A stretch of DNA of 64,000 nt from G963665925 sp963676345 (GCA_963676345.2 CAXXTS010000002.1:496001-560000); one strand, 5' to 3'. Counted from the first letter of the stretch, positions 33,093-41,555 are shown. A program made the numbers and translations. The notes: a model not told the origin generated them from the sequence alone.

Positions 33093-34973
33093 CTATCCAA
33101 TGCTCGAAAACTGATTGTAGATAACAGTCGGATCACCCGTTGTTTTAAGTGTTTCAAGCACTTGTTCATTCCCAATCGATTCTGCAATATTTGCTAAAAT
33201 GGACATATGTTCATCTCCAATAGCTGCAATGCCTATAACCAGATGTGCAATATTGCCGTCACCGAAATCGACCCCCTCAGGGTACTGTAAAATGACCAGA
33301 CCTGTTTGCTTCACGTATGCCTTTGTTTCGTTTGTACCATGTGGAATAGCTACATTTGACCCAATATATGTTGTCGTAACCTTTTCGCGGTTTAACATGC
33401 CTTCAATATAAGCTTCTTCAACATAGCCCATCTCAACCAAGCGACGTCCTGCTCTTTTAATGGCATCTTCTTTTGGTTCAGAGCCTACACCCACTTCAAC
33501 TGAATCCATAACAAGTACATTCAGTGTTTCTAGCGTGGCTTCCTCCACAGCAGGCCCCTCTCCTGTTAGTTCATTAAAGAGCTGATCAAGTGCTGGATCA
33601 TTGAAGAAGTCTTTAATAGAAACATGAATTGCTTCTGGACGTCTTGAACGCGCACGACCTGTAAGACTTACATTGGTTACAACCACATCTGCACCTTCAG
33701 GCACTTCATCTACCGGAAAGTATTTCACAGTGATATTCTTGCCTGCCGATTTAAGTTTTTTCGAAAAGGCGGTTGCACCCATTGCGCTCGACCCCATACC
33801 CGCATCACATGCAAAGGCAATCATATTAATGGATTTTCCAGATAGCGCAACTGGTTCTGTCCTTTTTTCTTCTTTTGCTTTGTCTTGCCCCTTACTCTTT
33901 GCTTTCATCGCATTTGTTGCTTTTCTTGCATCATCAAGCGACTCATTCTTTTCAGAGCTGAATTTTATAATTACCATTGCAACCACACAGCTTACTGCTG
34001 CTGATATGGCAACGCCAGAAAGTACGCCGAGCAAATGTCCCTTTGGCGTCATTGCCATGAGTGCAAAAATGGAACCAGGTGATGGTGTCGCAACAAGCCC
34101 TGCACCAAAGAGAGAGAATGTGAACACGCCTGTGATGCCGCCTGCAATAACCGCTAAAACCAACAGTGGGTTCATCAAAACGTACGGGAAGTAAATTTCG
34201 TGTATTCCCCCAAGGAAATGAATGATAATAGCACCCGGTGAAGACTGTTTTGCTGGGCCTTTACCAAAGAGCATATAAGCAACCAGAATACCTAGCCCAG
34301 GTCCCGGATTAGTTTCAAGCAGGAAGAAGATTGACTTGCCTGTCTGTGCTGATTCTGCAATACCCAGAGGTCCTAAAATTCCATGGTTCATAGCATTATT
34401 TAAAAATAGAATTTTACCCGGTTCAATAAAGAGTGATGCCAATGGTAGAAGACCTGCATTTACAATGACATTCACACCTGCTGAAAGCATGTTGTTTAGT
34501 GCAAGTACAACGGGACCAATACCCATATAAGCAGCTAGAGCAAGGAGTGTCCCGATAATGCCTGCTGAGAAATTGTTCACCAGCATTTCAAAACCACTAG
34601 GCACTTTACCTTCGATGGCTTCATCGAATTTTCTAATGATGACACCACCCAGTGGCCCCATGATCATGGCCCCTAAAAACATTGGAATGTCAGAACCGAT
34701 AATGACGCCCATTGTTGCGATAGAACCAATGACACCACCACGCGTACCGCCAAATGCCTGTCCGCCTGTATAACCAATCAGCATTGGGAGCAGATAGGTA
34801 ATCATTGGACCAACAAGGGCTGCCAGATTTTCATTCGGTGTCCACCCAGTTGGGATAAAGAGGGCCGTTATAAGTCCCCACGCGATAAACGCACCTATAT
34901 TTGGCATAACCATGCCACTCATGACACGTCCGAATCTTTGAATTTTTTGTTGTACTCCTGTTTCATTACTCAT
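33093..34973 (-). CDS. mtlA: PTS mannitol-type permease, fused IICBA
   Basis: A 626-residue three-domain permease: membrane IIC (about 1-345, with SGMVMPNIGAFIAWGLITALF and FLGGIHEIYFPYV), IIB with the phosphorylated Cys389 in AFACDAGMGSSAMGA, and C-terminal IIA with His545 in SNVAIPHGTNE. It imports a hexitol and releases it as the 1-phosphate (6-phosphate for glucitol). Mannitol is most likely from similarity to MtlA. The ATG at 34973 is preceded by GGAGG and overlaps the last 8 bases of mtlR; upstream in-frame codons lie inside mtlR and lack a ribosome site. It supplies the only IIA domain of this type in the cluster, apart from the one inside the regulator. Confidence 0.93.
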   Translation of the reverse strand: MSNETGVQQKIQRFGRVMSGMVMPNIGAFIAWGLITALFIPTGWTPNENLAALVGPMITYLLPMLIGYTGGQAFGGTRGGVIGSIATMGVIIGSDIPMFLGAMIMGPLGGVIIRKFDEAIEGKVPSGFEMLVNNFSAGIIGTLLALAAYMGIGPVVLALNNMLSAGVNVIVNAGLLPLASLFIEPGKILFLNNAMNHGILGPLGIAESAQTGKSIFFLLETNPGPGLGILVAYMLFGKGPAKQSSPGAIIIHFLGGIHEIYFPYVLMNPLLVLAVIAGGITGVFTFSLFGAGLVATPSPGSIFALMAMTPKGHLLGVLSGVAISAAVSCVVAMVIIKFSSEKNESLDDARKATNAMKAKSKGQDKAKEEKRTEPVALSGKSINMIAFACDAGMGSSAMGATAFSKKLKSAGKNITVKYFPVDEVPEGADVVVTNVSLTGRARSRRPEAIHVSIKDFFNDPALDQLFNELTGEGPAVEEATLETLNVLVMDSVEVGVGSEPKEDAIKRAGRRLVEMGYVEEAYIEGMLNREKVTTTYIGSNVAIPHGTNETKAYVKQTGLVILQYPEGVDFGDGNIAHLVIGIAAIGDEHMSILANIAESIGNEQVLETLKTTGDPTVIYNQFSSIG

Positions 34974-37050
34974 TTGTATCCTCCAAAATTTGTAGCACTG
35001 TCTTAAGCTCTTCGCCAATAACCTGTTCAAGGGTCAAATAGGCCTCTTGTACTGCACCCTTTTTAACTTCCTGAACCCAACTATCGAGTTCAACGACTTT
35101 CTGTGTCAGCGTCCCAAGCAAGCTTCTTGAAACTTCAGATATTTGGTTTGGCACAACCATAACAACAACAAATGCTATGCCCAGTGCCGAATTGTTGACT
35201 TTCAAAAATCCAAACTGTTCGATGGCAATCGCTTTGCTTCTGCAGTGAAGTAAAATACCATCTTGACCAACTGGTGTTCTTCCCAGTTCTTCTCTACTAT
35301 TCAAATCTTTTATAAGTTGACCGCGGTTGTCTGTTTCAATTTGCGCCGCTGCGTCTTCAATGATTTGAGCCATTGTATTGCCTTCTGTCTCTGAGAGAAA
35401 GAACTTTTTCAAAATGGCTTCACTTGTTTTAGAAAACAAGGTGATTTGTGCAAGGCGTGATACAAGTCCATGTTCTTTACCCGTCGGACTCTGCACCTGT
35501 TTTGGCTTAATGACAGAGAGCATTTCCTCTATACGCTTTGCATCTTCATCTAAAAGAAGGGGACTGACAACTACCGTTGGAACAAGGCTTTGCTTTAAGC
35601 GCACCGTCGATATGACGAAGTCGACATTTTCAGTCAGTATGGCTCTTTCAATATTTAAGGTAGAGCGTACCGACACAATTTTTATATTTTTATAAAGCTT
35701 TGCAACTCTTGACTCCAAAAGCTTGGATGAACCAATACCAGTACTACAGGCAATGATGACACGCCACACCAAATTTCTTCTTTTAATTGATGACTCAATG
35801 GCAGCGCCAAAATGCATGGTCAAGTATCCAATTTCATCATCTGGAATTTTATTTCCAAGTCTTTCTTCAATATATTCAACCGCTTCTTCAGTCCATTTAT
35901 AGTAGGTTAAGTACTGCTTTTTTATCTGCTCCAGAAGTGGATTTCTTATAACCATGCCCATGCGTATTCGCGTGAACGCAGGACCCATATGATTTACCAA
36001 GTCTGTTAGCAGTCTCTTATTGTCACTTAAAATCATGCCTGCTTTTCGTTCCATAATTTGAACGAGCTGTTCAGCAAAATGAATGATTTCATAATCATGT
36101 ATTCTAAAAGCGGCATCTTTTTCCTTAGTTGACCTAAACTTTGCGCCTTGAAGGTGCATGGTCACATAGCCAATTTCATCTGTTGGAATAACAATATTTA
36201 GATTGCTTGATGTCACATTTATAAGTTTCTGGGCCATTTCAAATTCAGTAGATTCTTTAAGCTCATCGAGCAAAACAGGATCAAAATGAATTTTCTCACC
36301 CGCTAAAATACGCTGAACTGCTAATGATAAATGAACAACAAGGGCAACATAGGCATTGTCCGCAAGCTCATATGCGCTGAGTATGCCCGAACTTTCAATT
36401 GCCGACTCAATACCATGCAGTGTATTGTCTCCAATAATATTGAGAAGTCTCTTTTTTATGTCCGTACGCAGGCTTGAAGTAGAACTTTCCGTATACTGCT
36501 TTCTTAAAAACTCCATGAGCTCATCTCTGCTGAAATTATCATAAACAAGCTCTACAATCGTTTTCCGAATGTCCGTTTCATGCCCATCAACGCGCACGCC
36601 GTAACCCGGTTTGCGAATCAGATTCAAATTTCTACGCTTCAACCATGGTTCAATGCGATCAAGATCATTACTTACCGTCGCCTCTGAAATTTTAAACTTC
36701 GACGCGAAGTAATAGAGCTTTTGTGTTTCTCTTGTACTGATGAGTTCAATGATTAAACTGCGCTGGCGTTCTTCTGGGTTAAAGTGTTCCTCGACAGAGG
36801 TGCTGCGCATTTGCATTAGAAATGCCCCTGCGCCCTCACTTGGCATTTGGATTTTCACACCTTTACCTGGAACACGTTCTAGACGCGCCCCGCTCTTTTC
36901 CACTTGCTTTTCAACTTCATTCATTTCACGCAGTACCGTACGTTTACTCACGTCAATCTGCTTAGCTATCCAGCTCCCTGAAACGAAGTCATCTTGCTGA
37001 ACGAGCAACTCAATAATCAGTTTTGTTCTCTTTGATATTTGATCAGCCAT
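34966..37050 (-). CDS. mtlR: PRD-containing transcriptional regulator, MtlR-like (BglG/MtlR family)
   Basis: A 694-residue DNA-binding activator controlled by the PTS. Domains: helix-turn-helix (about 1-60, FVSGSWIAKQIDVSKRTVL), a second HTH (about 90-150, ASKFKISEATVSND), PRD1 and PRD2 (about 190-405, each with conserved His), a IIB(Gat)-like domain with Cys435 in IIACSTGIGSSKL, and a IIA(Mtl)-like domain with His602 in ILLHCRSK. In Bacillus and Geobacillus MtlR, phosphorylation of PRD2 by HPr turns it on and phosphorylation of the IIB/IIA parts turns it off. All these sites are kept. The ATG at 37050 is preceded by GGGGGA. It lies between the two permease genes, and operator-like motifs occur upstream of both mtlR and the IICB gene. 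Confidence 0.92.
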   Translation of the reverse strand: MADQISKRTKLIIELLVQQDDFVSGSWIAKQIDVSKRTVLREMNEVEKQVEKSGARLERVPGKGVKIQMPSEGAGAFLMQMRSTSVEEHFNPEERQRSLIIELISTRETQKLYYFASKFKISEATVSNDLDRIEPWLKRRNLNLIRKPGYGVRVDGHETDIRKTIVELVYDNFSRDELMEFLRKQYTESSTSSLRTDIKKRLLNIIGDNTLHGIESAIESSGILSAYELADNAYVALVVHLSLAVQRILAGEKIHFDPVLLDELKESTEFEMAQKLINVTSSNLNIVIPTDEIGYVTMHLQGAKFRSTKEKDAAFRIHDYEIIHFAEQLVQIMERKAGMILSDNKRLLTDLVNHMGPAFTRIRMGMVIRNPLLEQIKKQYLTYYKWTEEAVEYIEERLGNKIPDDEIGYLTMHFGAAIESSIKRRNLVWRVIIACSTGIGSSKLLESRVAKLYKNIKIVSVRSTLNIERAILTENVDFVISTVRLKQSLVPTVVVSPLLLDEDAKRIEEMLSVIKPKQVQSPTGKEHGLVSRLAQITLFSKTSEAILKKFFLSETEGNTMAQIIEDAAAQIETDNRGQLIKDLNSREELGRTPVGQDGILLHCRSKAIAIEQFGFLKVNNSALGIAFVVVMVVPNQISEVSRSLLGTLTQKVVELDSWVQEVKKGAVQEAYLTLEQVIGEELKTVLQILEDTNE

Positions 37051-37075
37051 TTTAATCCCCCGATTAAAAACACAT

Positions 37076-37092
37076 AGTGACATATTTGAATA
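37076..37092 (-). promoter_or_regulatory. Operator-like motif 1 (putative MtlR site) in the mtlR leader
   Basis: The minus strand reads TATTCAAATATGTCACT. It lies just downstream of the predicted mtlR transcription start (-10 TATAAT at 37102-37107). It differs from motif 2 at two positions. Confidence 0.5.
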
Positions 37093-37101
37093 TCTACTTG
37101 T

Positions 37102-37107
37102 ATTATA
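37102..37107 (-). promoter_or_regulatory. -10 element of a likely activator-dependent mtlR promoter
   Basis: A perfect TATAAT on the minus strand with no recognisable -35 hexamer at 16-18 nt, which fits a promoter that needs an activator. The gap between the IICB stop and mtlR (37051-37261) also holds two small stems (37193-37226 and about 37179-37194) of terminator or attenuator type. Confidence 0.5.
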
Positions 37108-37161
37108 TCCGAAAATCGGAAGAATAATTCACCAAGTGCTCCATATTTGACGCTATCCTCT

Positions 37162-37178
37162 AGTGACATAATTGAATA
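37162..37178 (-). promoter_or_regulatory. Operator-like motif 2 (putative MtlR site) upstream of mtlR
   Basis: The minus strand reads TATTCAATTATGTCACT, 54 bp upstream of the mtlR -10 box. The placement is nearly the same as that of motif 3 relative to the IICB promoter. Confidence 0.5.
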
Positions 37179-37261
37179 ATTCTCCCTAGAGAATCAGCGC
37201 CAATCTCAAATAAGACTGACGCTGATCAGGAAATAGAAGTATGTGATTTGTGAGTTGTGAG

Positions 37262-38653
37262 CTATGCTTTAAGTCTTTCAACCAGTTGATCATAAACGGG
37301 ATTGTTCACAAAGTCTTTGATAGAAATATGCTCGGCATTTGGTGCCTTGGCCTTAGCACGTGGTGTTAAACTTTCATGGCTTAGGATGATATCTGCCTCC
37401 GAAGGCACATTGTCAACAGCACTGTGCTTAACTTCAATATCAAGACCTGCATTTTTAATTTTGCCCCTTAGCGAGGATGCACCCATTGCACTTGATCCCA
37501 TACCGGCATCACATGCAAATATAATTAGGGAAACTTTACCCTTTTTTAGACCTTTAAGATTTTTTACCTTTGCCTGTGCTTCAGCAAGGTCTTCCTTAAC
37601 TTCTTCTTTTGCTGCTTTAACAAAGAAAGAAGCCACTAGGAATGAAACTGCTGCTGAAATGGTTACGCCCAAAATTACAGGTAGGAAACCACCCTTTGGC
37701 GTCATAGCCAACAGCGCAAAAATAGAACCTGGTGATGGTGTTGCTACAAGCCCTGCACCTAGAAGTACAAAGGTGAATACGCCACTTGCGCCCCCTGCAA
37801 TAACTGCTAGAAGCAGAATCGGATTCATAAGAACGTATGGGAAGTAAATTTCGTGAATACCCCCTAGGAAATGAATAATCACTGCGCCCGGTGCAGATTG
37901 CTTTACATTACCTTTTCCAAACATCCAGTATGCCAGAAGAATACCAAGCCCTGGACCTGGGTTCGTTTCAAGTAAGAAGAAGATGGACTTGCCAAGTTCT
38001 GCTGACTCTGCAATACCAAGTGGTCCAAGAATACCATGGTTCATTGCGTTATTCATAAATAGAATTTTTCCGGGTTCAATAAAAAGTGAAGCCAGTGGTA
38101 AAAGACCTGCGTTTACAATTGTATTAACGCCAGCGGCGAGAACATTATTGATACCCAGTACAACAGGACCAATTCCAAGGTAAGCTGCAAGTGCTAAGAT
38201 TGTACCGATAATTCCTGCAGAAAAGTTATTGACAAGCATTTCAAAACCGCTTGGAATTTTGCCTTCAACAGCTTCGTCAAATTTCTTGATGACAACACCG
38301 CCAATTGGACCCATGACCATTGCGCCAAGGAACATTGGTATGTCAGCACCAACTACAACACCCATCGTTGCGATGGCGCCAAGTACGCCACCTCTTGCTC
38401 CAGCTACGTTTTTACCAGCTGTATAACCGATGAGCAGTGGTAGCATGTAAGTTATCATTGGACCAACAAGTGCCGCTAAGCTCTCATTTGGTGTCCAACC
38501 TGTAGGTATAAATAATGCTGTTATAAGACCCCATGCAATAAATGCCCCGATGTTGGGCATAACCATGCCTGATAGTACACGACCAAATTTTTGAACTTTG
38601 TCTTTAAATGACATCGACTGATTGTGATCTGCTACGGAAGTTGTTTGAATCAA
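37262..38653 (-). CDS. PTS mannitol-type permease, IICB (no IIA domain)
   Basis: A 463-residue paralogue of the IICBA permease: membrane IIC (about 1-345, SGMVMPNIGAFIAWGLITALF is identical) and IIB with Cys381 in IFACDAGMGSSAMGAS. It ends after IIB, so its phosphate must come from a separate IIA, most simply that of the neighbouring IICBA protein. The frame is open to 38740, but the only good ribosome site (AAGGAGGGGG) is in front of a TTG at 38653, which I take as the start; the next ATG (38614) has no site. It is the first gene of the operon, with a promoter, an operator-like motif and a cre-like site upstream. Confidence 0.88.
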   Translation of the reverse strand: MIQTTSVADHNQSMSFKDKVQKFGRVLSGMVMPNIGAFIAWGLITALFIPTGWTPNESLAALVGPMITYMLPLLIGYTAGKNVAGARGGVLGAIATMGVVVGADIPMFLGAMVMGPIGGVVIKKFDEAVEGKIPSGFEMLVNNFSAGIIGTILALAAYLGIGPVVLGINNVLAAGVNTIVNAGLLPLASLFIEPGKILFMNNAMNHGILGPLGIAESAELGKSIFFLLETNPGPGLGILLAYWMFGKGNVKQSAPGAVIIHFLGGIHEIYFPYVLMNPILLLAVIAGGASGVFTFVLLGAGLVATPSPGSIFALLAMTPKGGFLPVILGVTISAAVSFLVASFFVKAAKEEVKEDLAEAQAKVKNLKGLKKGKVSLIIFACDAGMGSSAMGASSLRGKIKNAGLDIEVKHSAVDNVPSEADIILSHESLTPRAKAKAPNAEHISIKDFVNNPVYDQLVERLKA

Positions 38654-38667
38654 CTTATCCCCCTCCT

Positions 38668-38681
38668 TGAAAACGTTTTTC
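38668..38681. promoter_or_regulatory. cre-like site in the leader of the PTS operon
   Basis: TGAAAACGTTTTTC matches the CcpA box TGWAANCGNTNWCA at 12 of 14 positions. It lies between the predicted transcription start (about 38713) and the ribosome site, where a bound CcpA would act as a roadblock. Confidence 0.5.
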
Positions 38682-38719
38682 TGCTGTGCACGGCAGTAAC
38701 GACTCGAATTCGTAATATC

Positions 38720-38747
38720 ATTATGCGCTAAGAAACACAATTGTTAA
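38720..38747 (-). promoter_or_regulatory. Promoter of the sugar-alcohol PTS operon
   Basis: On the minus strand: -35 TTAACA (38742-38747), 16-nt spacer, -10 CATAAT (38720-38725), each with one mismatch to consensus. The leader is about 60 nt. Confidence 0.6.
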
Positions 38748-38771
38748 ATGCACACTTACAGAAGAGCTGTC

Positions 38772-38798
38772 GGTGACATCTGGTGACATTAGTTAATA
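38772..38798 (-). promoter_or_regulatory. Operator-like motif 3 (putative MtlR site), with a repeated half-site
   Basis: The minus strand reads TATTAACTAATGTCACC at 38782-38798, followed 2 nt later by another ATGTCACC. The motif edge is 56 bp upstream of the -10 box, compared with 54 bp for motif 2 at the mtlR promoter. Confidence 0.5.
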
Positions 38799-38972
38799 GT
38801 CTGAATTTTCAATAGTTTGATAGGCGTAGAATTAAGTGTCACCCGTTCGATTTTTTTGTAGGTATGTGATTTGACTCTGTAAGACGAAGCATACTTAAGC
38901 TTCAAAATTAGCTAAAGCATTATTTATTGCGCAAGCTGGCATCTGCTTTTTTGATGTATGATGAACATAAAG

Positions 38973-39024
38973 AAAGATTAGAAACGGCAGTCGTTCCACA
39001 GGACTATAGCGGTTTCTAATCTTT
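38973..39024. terminator. Hairpin with T-run; orientation uncertain
   Basis: A 13-bp perfect stem (38973-38985 with 39012-39024) with a 26-nt loop. On the plus strand it is followed by TATTTTTTT, but no plus-strand gene ends here; on the minus strand it would sit about 280 bp past psuG. The rest of 38799-39300 has no gene I can support. Confidence 0.6.
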
Positions 39025-39300
39025 TATTTTTTTCATGTTGTGAGTTGGTATGAAACCCTTAGATATTTAATGGGCTGCCACTCTTGATATTGAAAACAAT
39101 GGATTTTTGATAAGATAAGGCTTGTTCGCAAATATCCGCAAGCAGGCCTCCACTTTTCAGGCATTAAAAAAGTCCAGCAAAACATATATAGACTCTATAC
39201 ATGCCTTAACTGAACTTTTGTTTTTATCTGGTACATATCATTTCTAGATTGTATTTCTCTGTGGCATTTATGTGATTACAGTAAATCACTGCACTTGAAT

Positions 39301-40224
39301 TTACTTCAGCTTGGACAGCTCAACCGCAATTTTAGTACCTACGCGCGCGTTGTTGAATACCAGTTCAATGTTGGACTCAAGGCTACTTCCACCTGTCAGC
39401 TCTTTGACTTTTCCAAGCAGGAATGGTGTAGACTCTTTACCCTTAATGCCTTTTTCTTCAGCTTCTTTGAGTGCCACTTCAATGGCATTTGTAATAACAT
39501 CATGGTCCATTGCATAGGCTTCTGGAATCGGATTGGCAATGACCATGCCACCCTGAAGTCCAAGTTCCCACTTAGAAGAAATTGCCTTTGCTACTTCTTC
39601 TGGATCGTCTACACGGTAGTCAACACCAAAACCACTTTTTGGTGTATAGAATGCCGGGAACTCGTCTGTTCCAAAGCCTACGACAGGTACCCCGAATGTT
39701 TCAAGGTATTCAAGTGTCAGGTTAATATCCAGAATGGATTTTGCCCCTGCGCAAACTACGGCTACATTGGTCTTCGCAAGCTCTTGGAGGTCAGCAGAAA
39801 TATCAAACGTCGTCTCAGCGCCTCTGTGCACACCACCAATGCCTCCTGTCACGAAGAGTTCTATACCTGCAAGCTCAGCAATAATCATTGTAGATGCAAC
39901 CGTTGTCGCACCGTCAATGCCTTTGGCTACTATAAATGGAATGTCTCTTCTTGATGCTTTTTTAATTGCCATACCCGTTTTTCCAAAGTACTCCAGTTCC
40001 TCTTCAGAAAGACCCGCCTTCAGACGTCCGCCAATAATGGCAATGGTTGCAGGAACAGCGCCGTTCTCGCGAACAATTTGCTCAACTTTACGTGCTGTTT
40101 CAACGTTTTGAGGATAAGGCATGCCATGAGAAATAATTGTAGACTCTAGCGCCACAACAGGCTTTCCATTTTCGAGTGCATCCATAACTTCTGGTGTAAT
40201 ATCTAAATATTTTTTTAATTCCAT
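39301..40224 (-). CDS. psuG: Pseudouridine-5'-phosphate glycosidase
   Basis: Splits pseudouridine 5'-phosphate into uracil and ribose 5-phosphate, breaking the C-C glycosidic bond. The 307-residue protein has the family start ALENGKPVVALESTIISHG, and the active residues match those of E. coli PsuG with an offset of four: Glu27, Lys89 and Lys162 (VVCAGAKSILDI). VTGGIGGVHRGAE is another strong family segment. It follows psuK by 39 bp in the same direction, so the two form a complete pseudouridine salvage route. The ATG at 40224 has an AAAGGA site. Confidence 0.97.
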   Translation of the reverse strand: MELKKYLDITPEVMDALENGKPVVALESTIISHGMPYPQNVETARKVEQIVRENGAVPATIAIIGGRLKAGLSEEELEYFGKTGMAIKKASRRDIPFIVAKGIDGATTVASTMIIAELAGIELFVTGGIGGVHRGAETTFDISADLQELAKTNVAVVCAGAKSILDINLTLEYLETFGVPVVGFGTDEFPAFYTPKSGFGVDYRVDDPEEVAKAISSKWELGLQGGMVIANPIPEAYAMDHDVITNAIEVALKEAEEKGIKGKESTPFLLGKVKELTGGSSLESNIELVFNNARVGTKIAVELSKLK

Positions 40225-40263
40225 AAGACAGTCCTTTCTTTACCTTACCTTTATATTTTAACT

Positions 40264-41358
40264 CTAAATCCCGTAAAGTTCAGCCATAAGTGCGTTGACC
40301 CTTGCCTCACTCATTTCTGGATTAATAGTGGTTTCACATCCTATAGCCAGTGCAGATGCACAGCTTGAAAAGGCCAGTGCCTTCTTGGCATCATACTCAT
40401 TCATCCAGCTGTATACAATCGCTGCCATGAAAGCATCACCTGCGCCTGTTGCATTTACCATATCGACTTCTTTTGGGGTGAAAATGGTCTTTTCCTGAGC
40501 ATTTCCATAAACGACACCGGTCTTGCCCATACTGATATAAACTTGCTTGACACCTTGCTTTAGAAAATAATCAACTGCTTTATAGGCGTCTTCGACATTA
40601 TGAATTTGAATGCCTGTAAGGGCTTCTGTTTCAATTCGATTGGGCTTTATGGTGTGTACATATTCCAGCAGGTTTTTCACCTTAAGCGCCTTGGTCGTCG
40701 ATACAGTGTCCACAAAGAAATTGACTTCTTTGAAATTGCTGAATAAGTACTCTATAACCGCTTGACTCAAATTCGTATCCACAACGACCATTGATGCATT
40801 TCGGATAAGTCTTGCATGTCTGTTGATATAGTCTGTGTCGATTTTTTCAACAATGTCCATATCAGATACTGCCAGCTTCATATCACCAGCTTCATTCATA
40901 ATGCTCATGTAAATAGAAGTCGACATATTGTCTACAATGAGTGCAGAGCTCATGTCCAGGTCAATCAGTCTGCTTTCTTCAAGAATTTTTTGTCCGTATA
41001 CATCTTTTCCTACTGCAGTCATCATTTTGGTTTCTACACCCAGGCGTGCCAGGTTTTCAGCAATGTTTCTACCGACACCCCCAAAAGACATTTTAACGGC
41101 GCCAGGGTTAGAATCTTCCATCTGAAGCGAATGCTTTGGAAATCCAGCAATATCGACGTTTGATCCGCCAATAACAAGAACATAGTCGCCCTCGCTTAAA
41201 ATGTATCCTTTGCCTTTTACAACACCCTTTTTAGTTAAATTCAGTATGTGTACTGCAACGCTTGACCGCTGAATGCCCAATAATTCGGCGACTTCCTTCT
41301 GACTAATCATTGGATTCTCTCTCAGCAGCTGATAAATTTCTCGTTCTCTATTCGTCAT
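40264..41358 (-). CDS. psuK: Pseudouridine kinase (PfkB family) with N-terminal helix-turn-helix
   Basis: Phosphorylates pseudouridine to pseudouridine 5'-phosphate for PsuG. The 364-residue protein has an N-terminal winged helix (about 1-55, MISQKEVAELLGIQRSSVAVH) and a ribokinase-type domain with VIGGSNVDIAGFP, FGGVGRNIAENLARLG and the catalytic Asp308 in NATGAGDAFMA. Many PsuK-like kinases carry such an HTH, suggesting that the enzyme also represses its own operon. A palindrome and an inverted repeat overlap the promoter and are good operator candidates. The ATG at 41358 has GAGGTGA in front. Confidence 0.93.
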   Translation of the reverse strand: MTNREREIYQLLRENPMISQKEVAELLGIQRSSVAVHILNLTKKGVVKGKGYILSEGDYVLVIGGSNVDIAGFPKHSLQMEDSNPGAVKMSFGGVGRNIAENLARLGVETKMMTAVGKDVYGQKILEESRLIDLDMSSALIVDNMSTSIYMSIMNEAGDMKLAVSDMDIVEKIDTDYINRHARLIRNASMVVVDTNLSQAVIEYLFSNFKEVNFFVDTVSTTKALKVKNLLEYVHTIKPNRIETEALTGIQIHNVEDAYKAVDYFLKQGVKQVYISMGKTGVVYGNAQEKTIFTPKEVDMVNATGAGDAFMAAIVYSWMNEYDAKKALAFSSCASALAIGCETTINPEMSEARVNALMAELYGI

Positions 41359-41388
41359 GTGGTCACCTCAAACTTTTATCCTAAGAAA

Positions 41389-41438
41389 ATTATACAACTT
41401 AAGTTTACTTTGTCAACACATGTTTATAATAAAGTAAA
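41389..41438 (-). promoter_or_regulatory. Consensus promoter and operator candidates of psuK-psuG
   Basis: Perfect -35 TTGACA (41411-41416) and -10 TATAAT (41389-41394) with a 16-nt spacer. The spacer holds a perfect 10-bp palindrome AACTTAAGTT (41396-41405). An 8-bp inverted repeat TTTACTTT/AAAGTAAA (41404-41411 and 41431-41438) spans the -35. A full-strength promoter with such symmetry suggests control by a repressor. Confidence 0.75.
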
Positions 41439-41555
41439 AAAATGAACACATCCAACTTGCTTTGTCTTATGTTCGTGACACAAGCGGTTGAAAAATGTTC
41501 ATTTATTCTTTGTATGCTTCTTTTTTCTTTCCCGCGTTTTCAAACTACACAAGGG

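Noticed and set aside
39295..39954. A 219-codon open frame on the plus strand opposite psuG.
   Set aside because: psuG on the other strand has all catalytic residues and a ribosome site; the opposite frame has no ribosome site and a composition typical of an antisense shadow.
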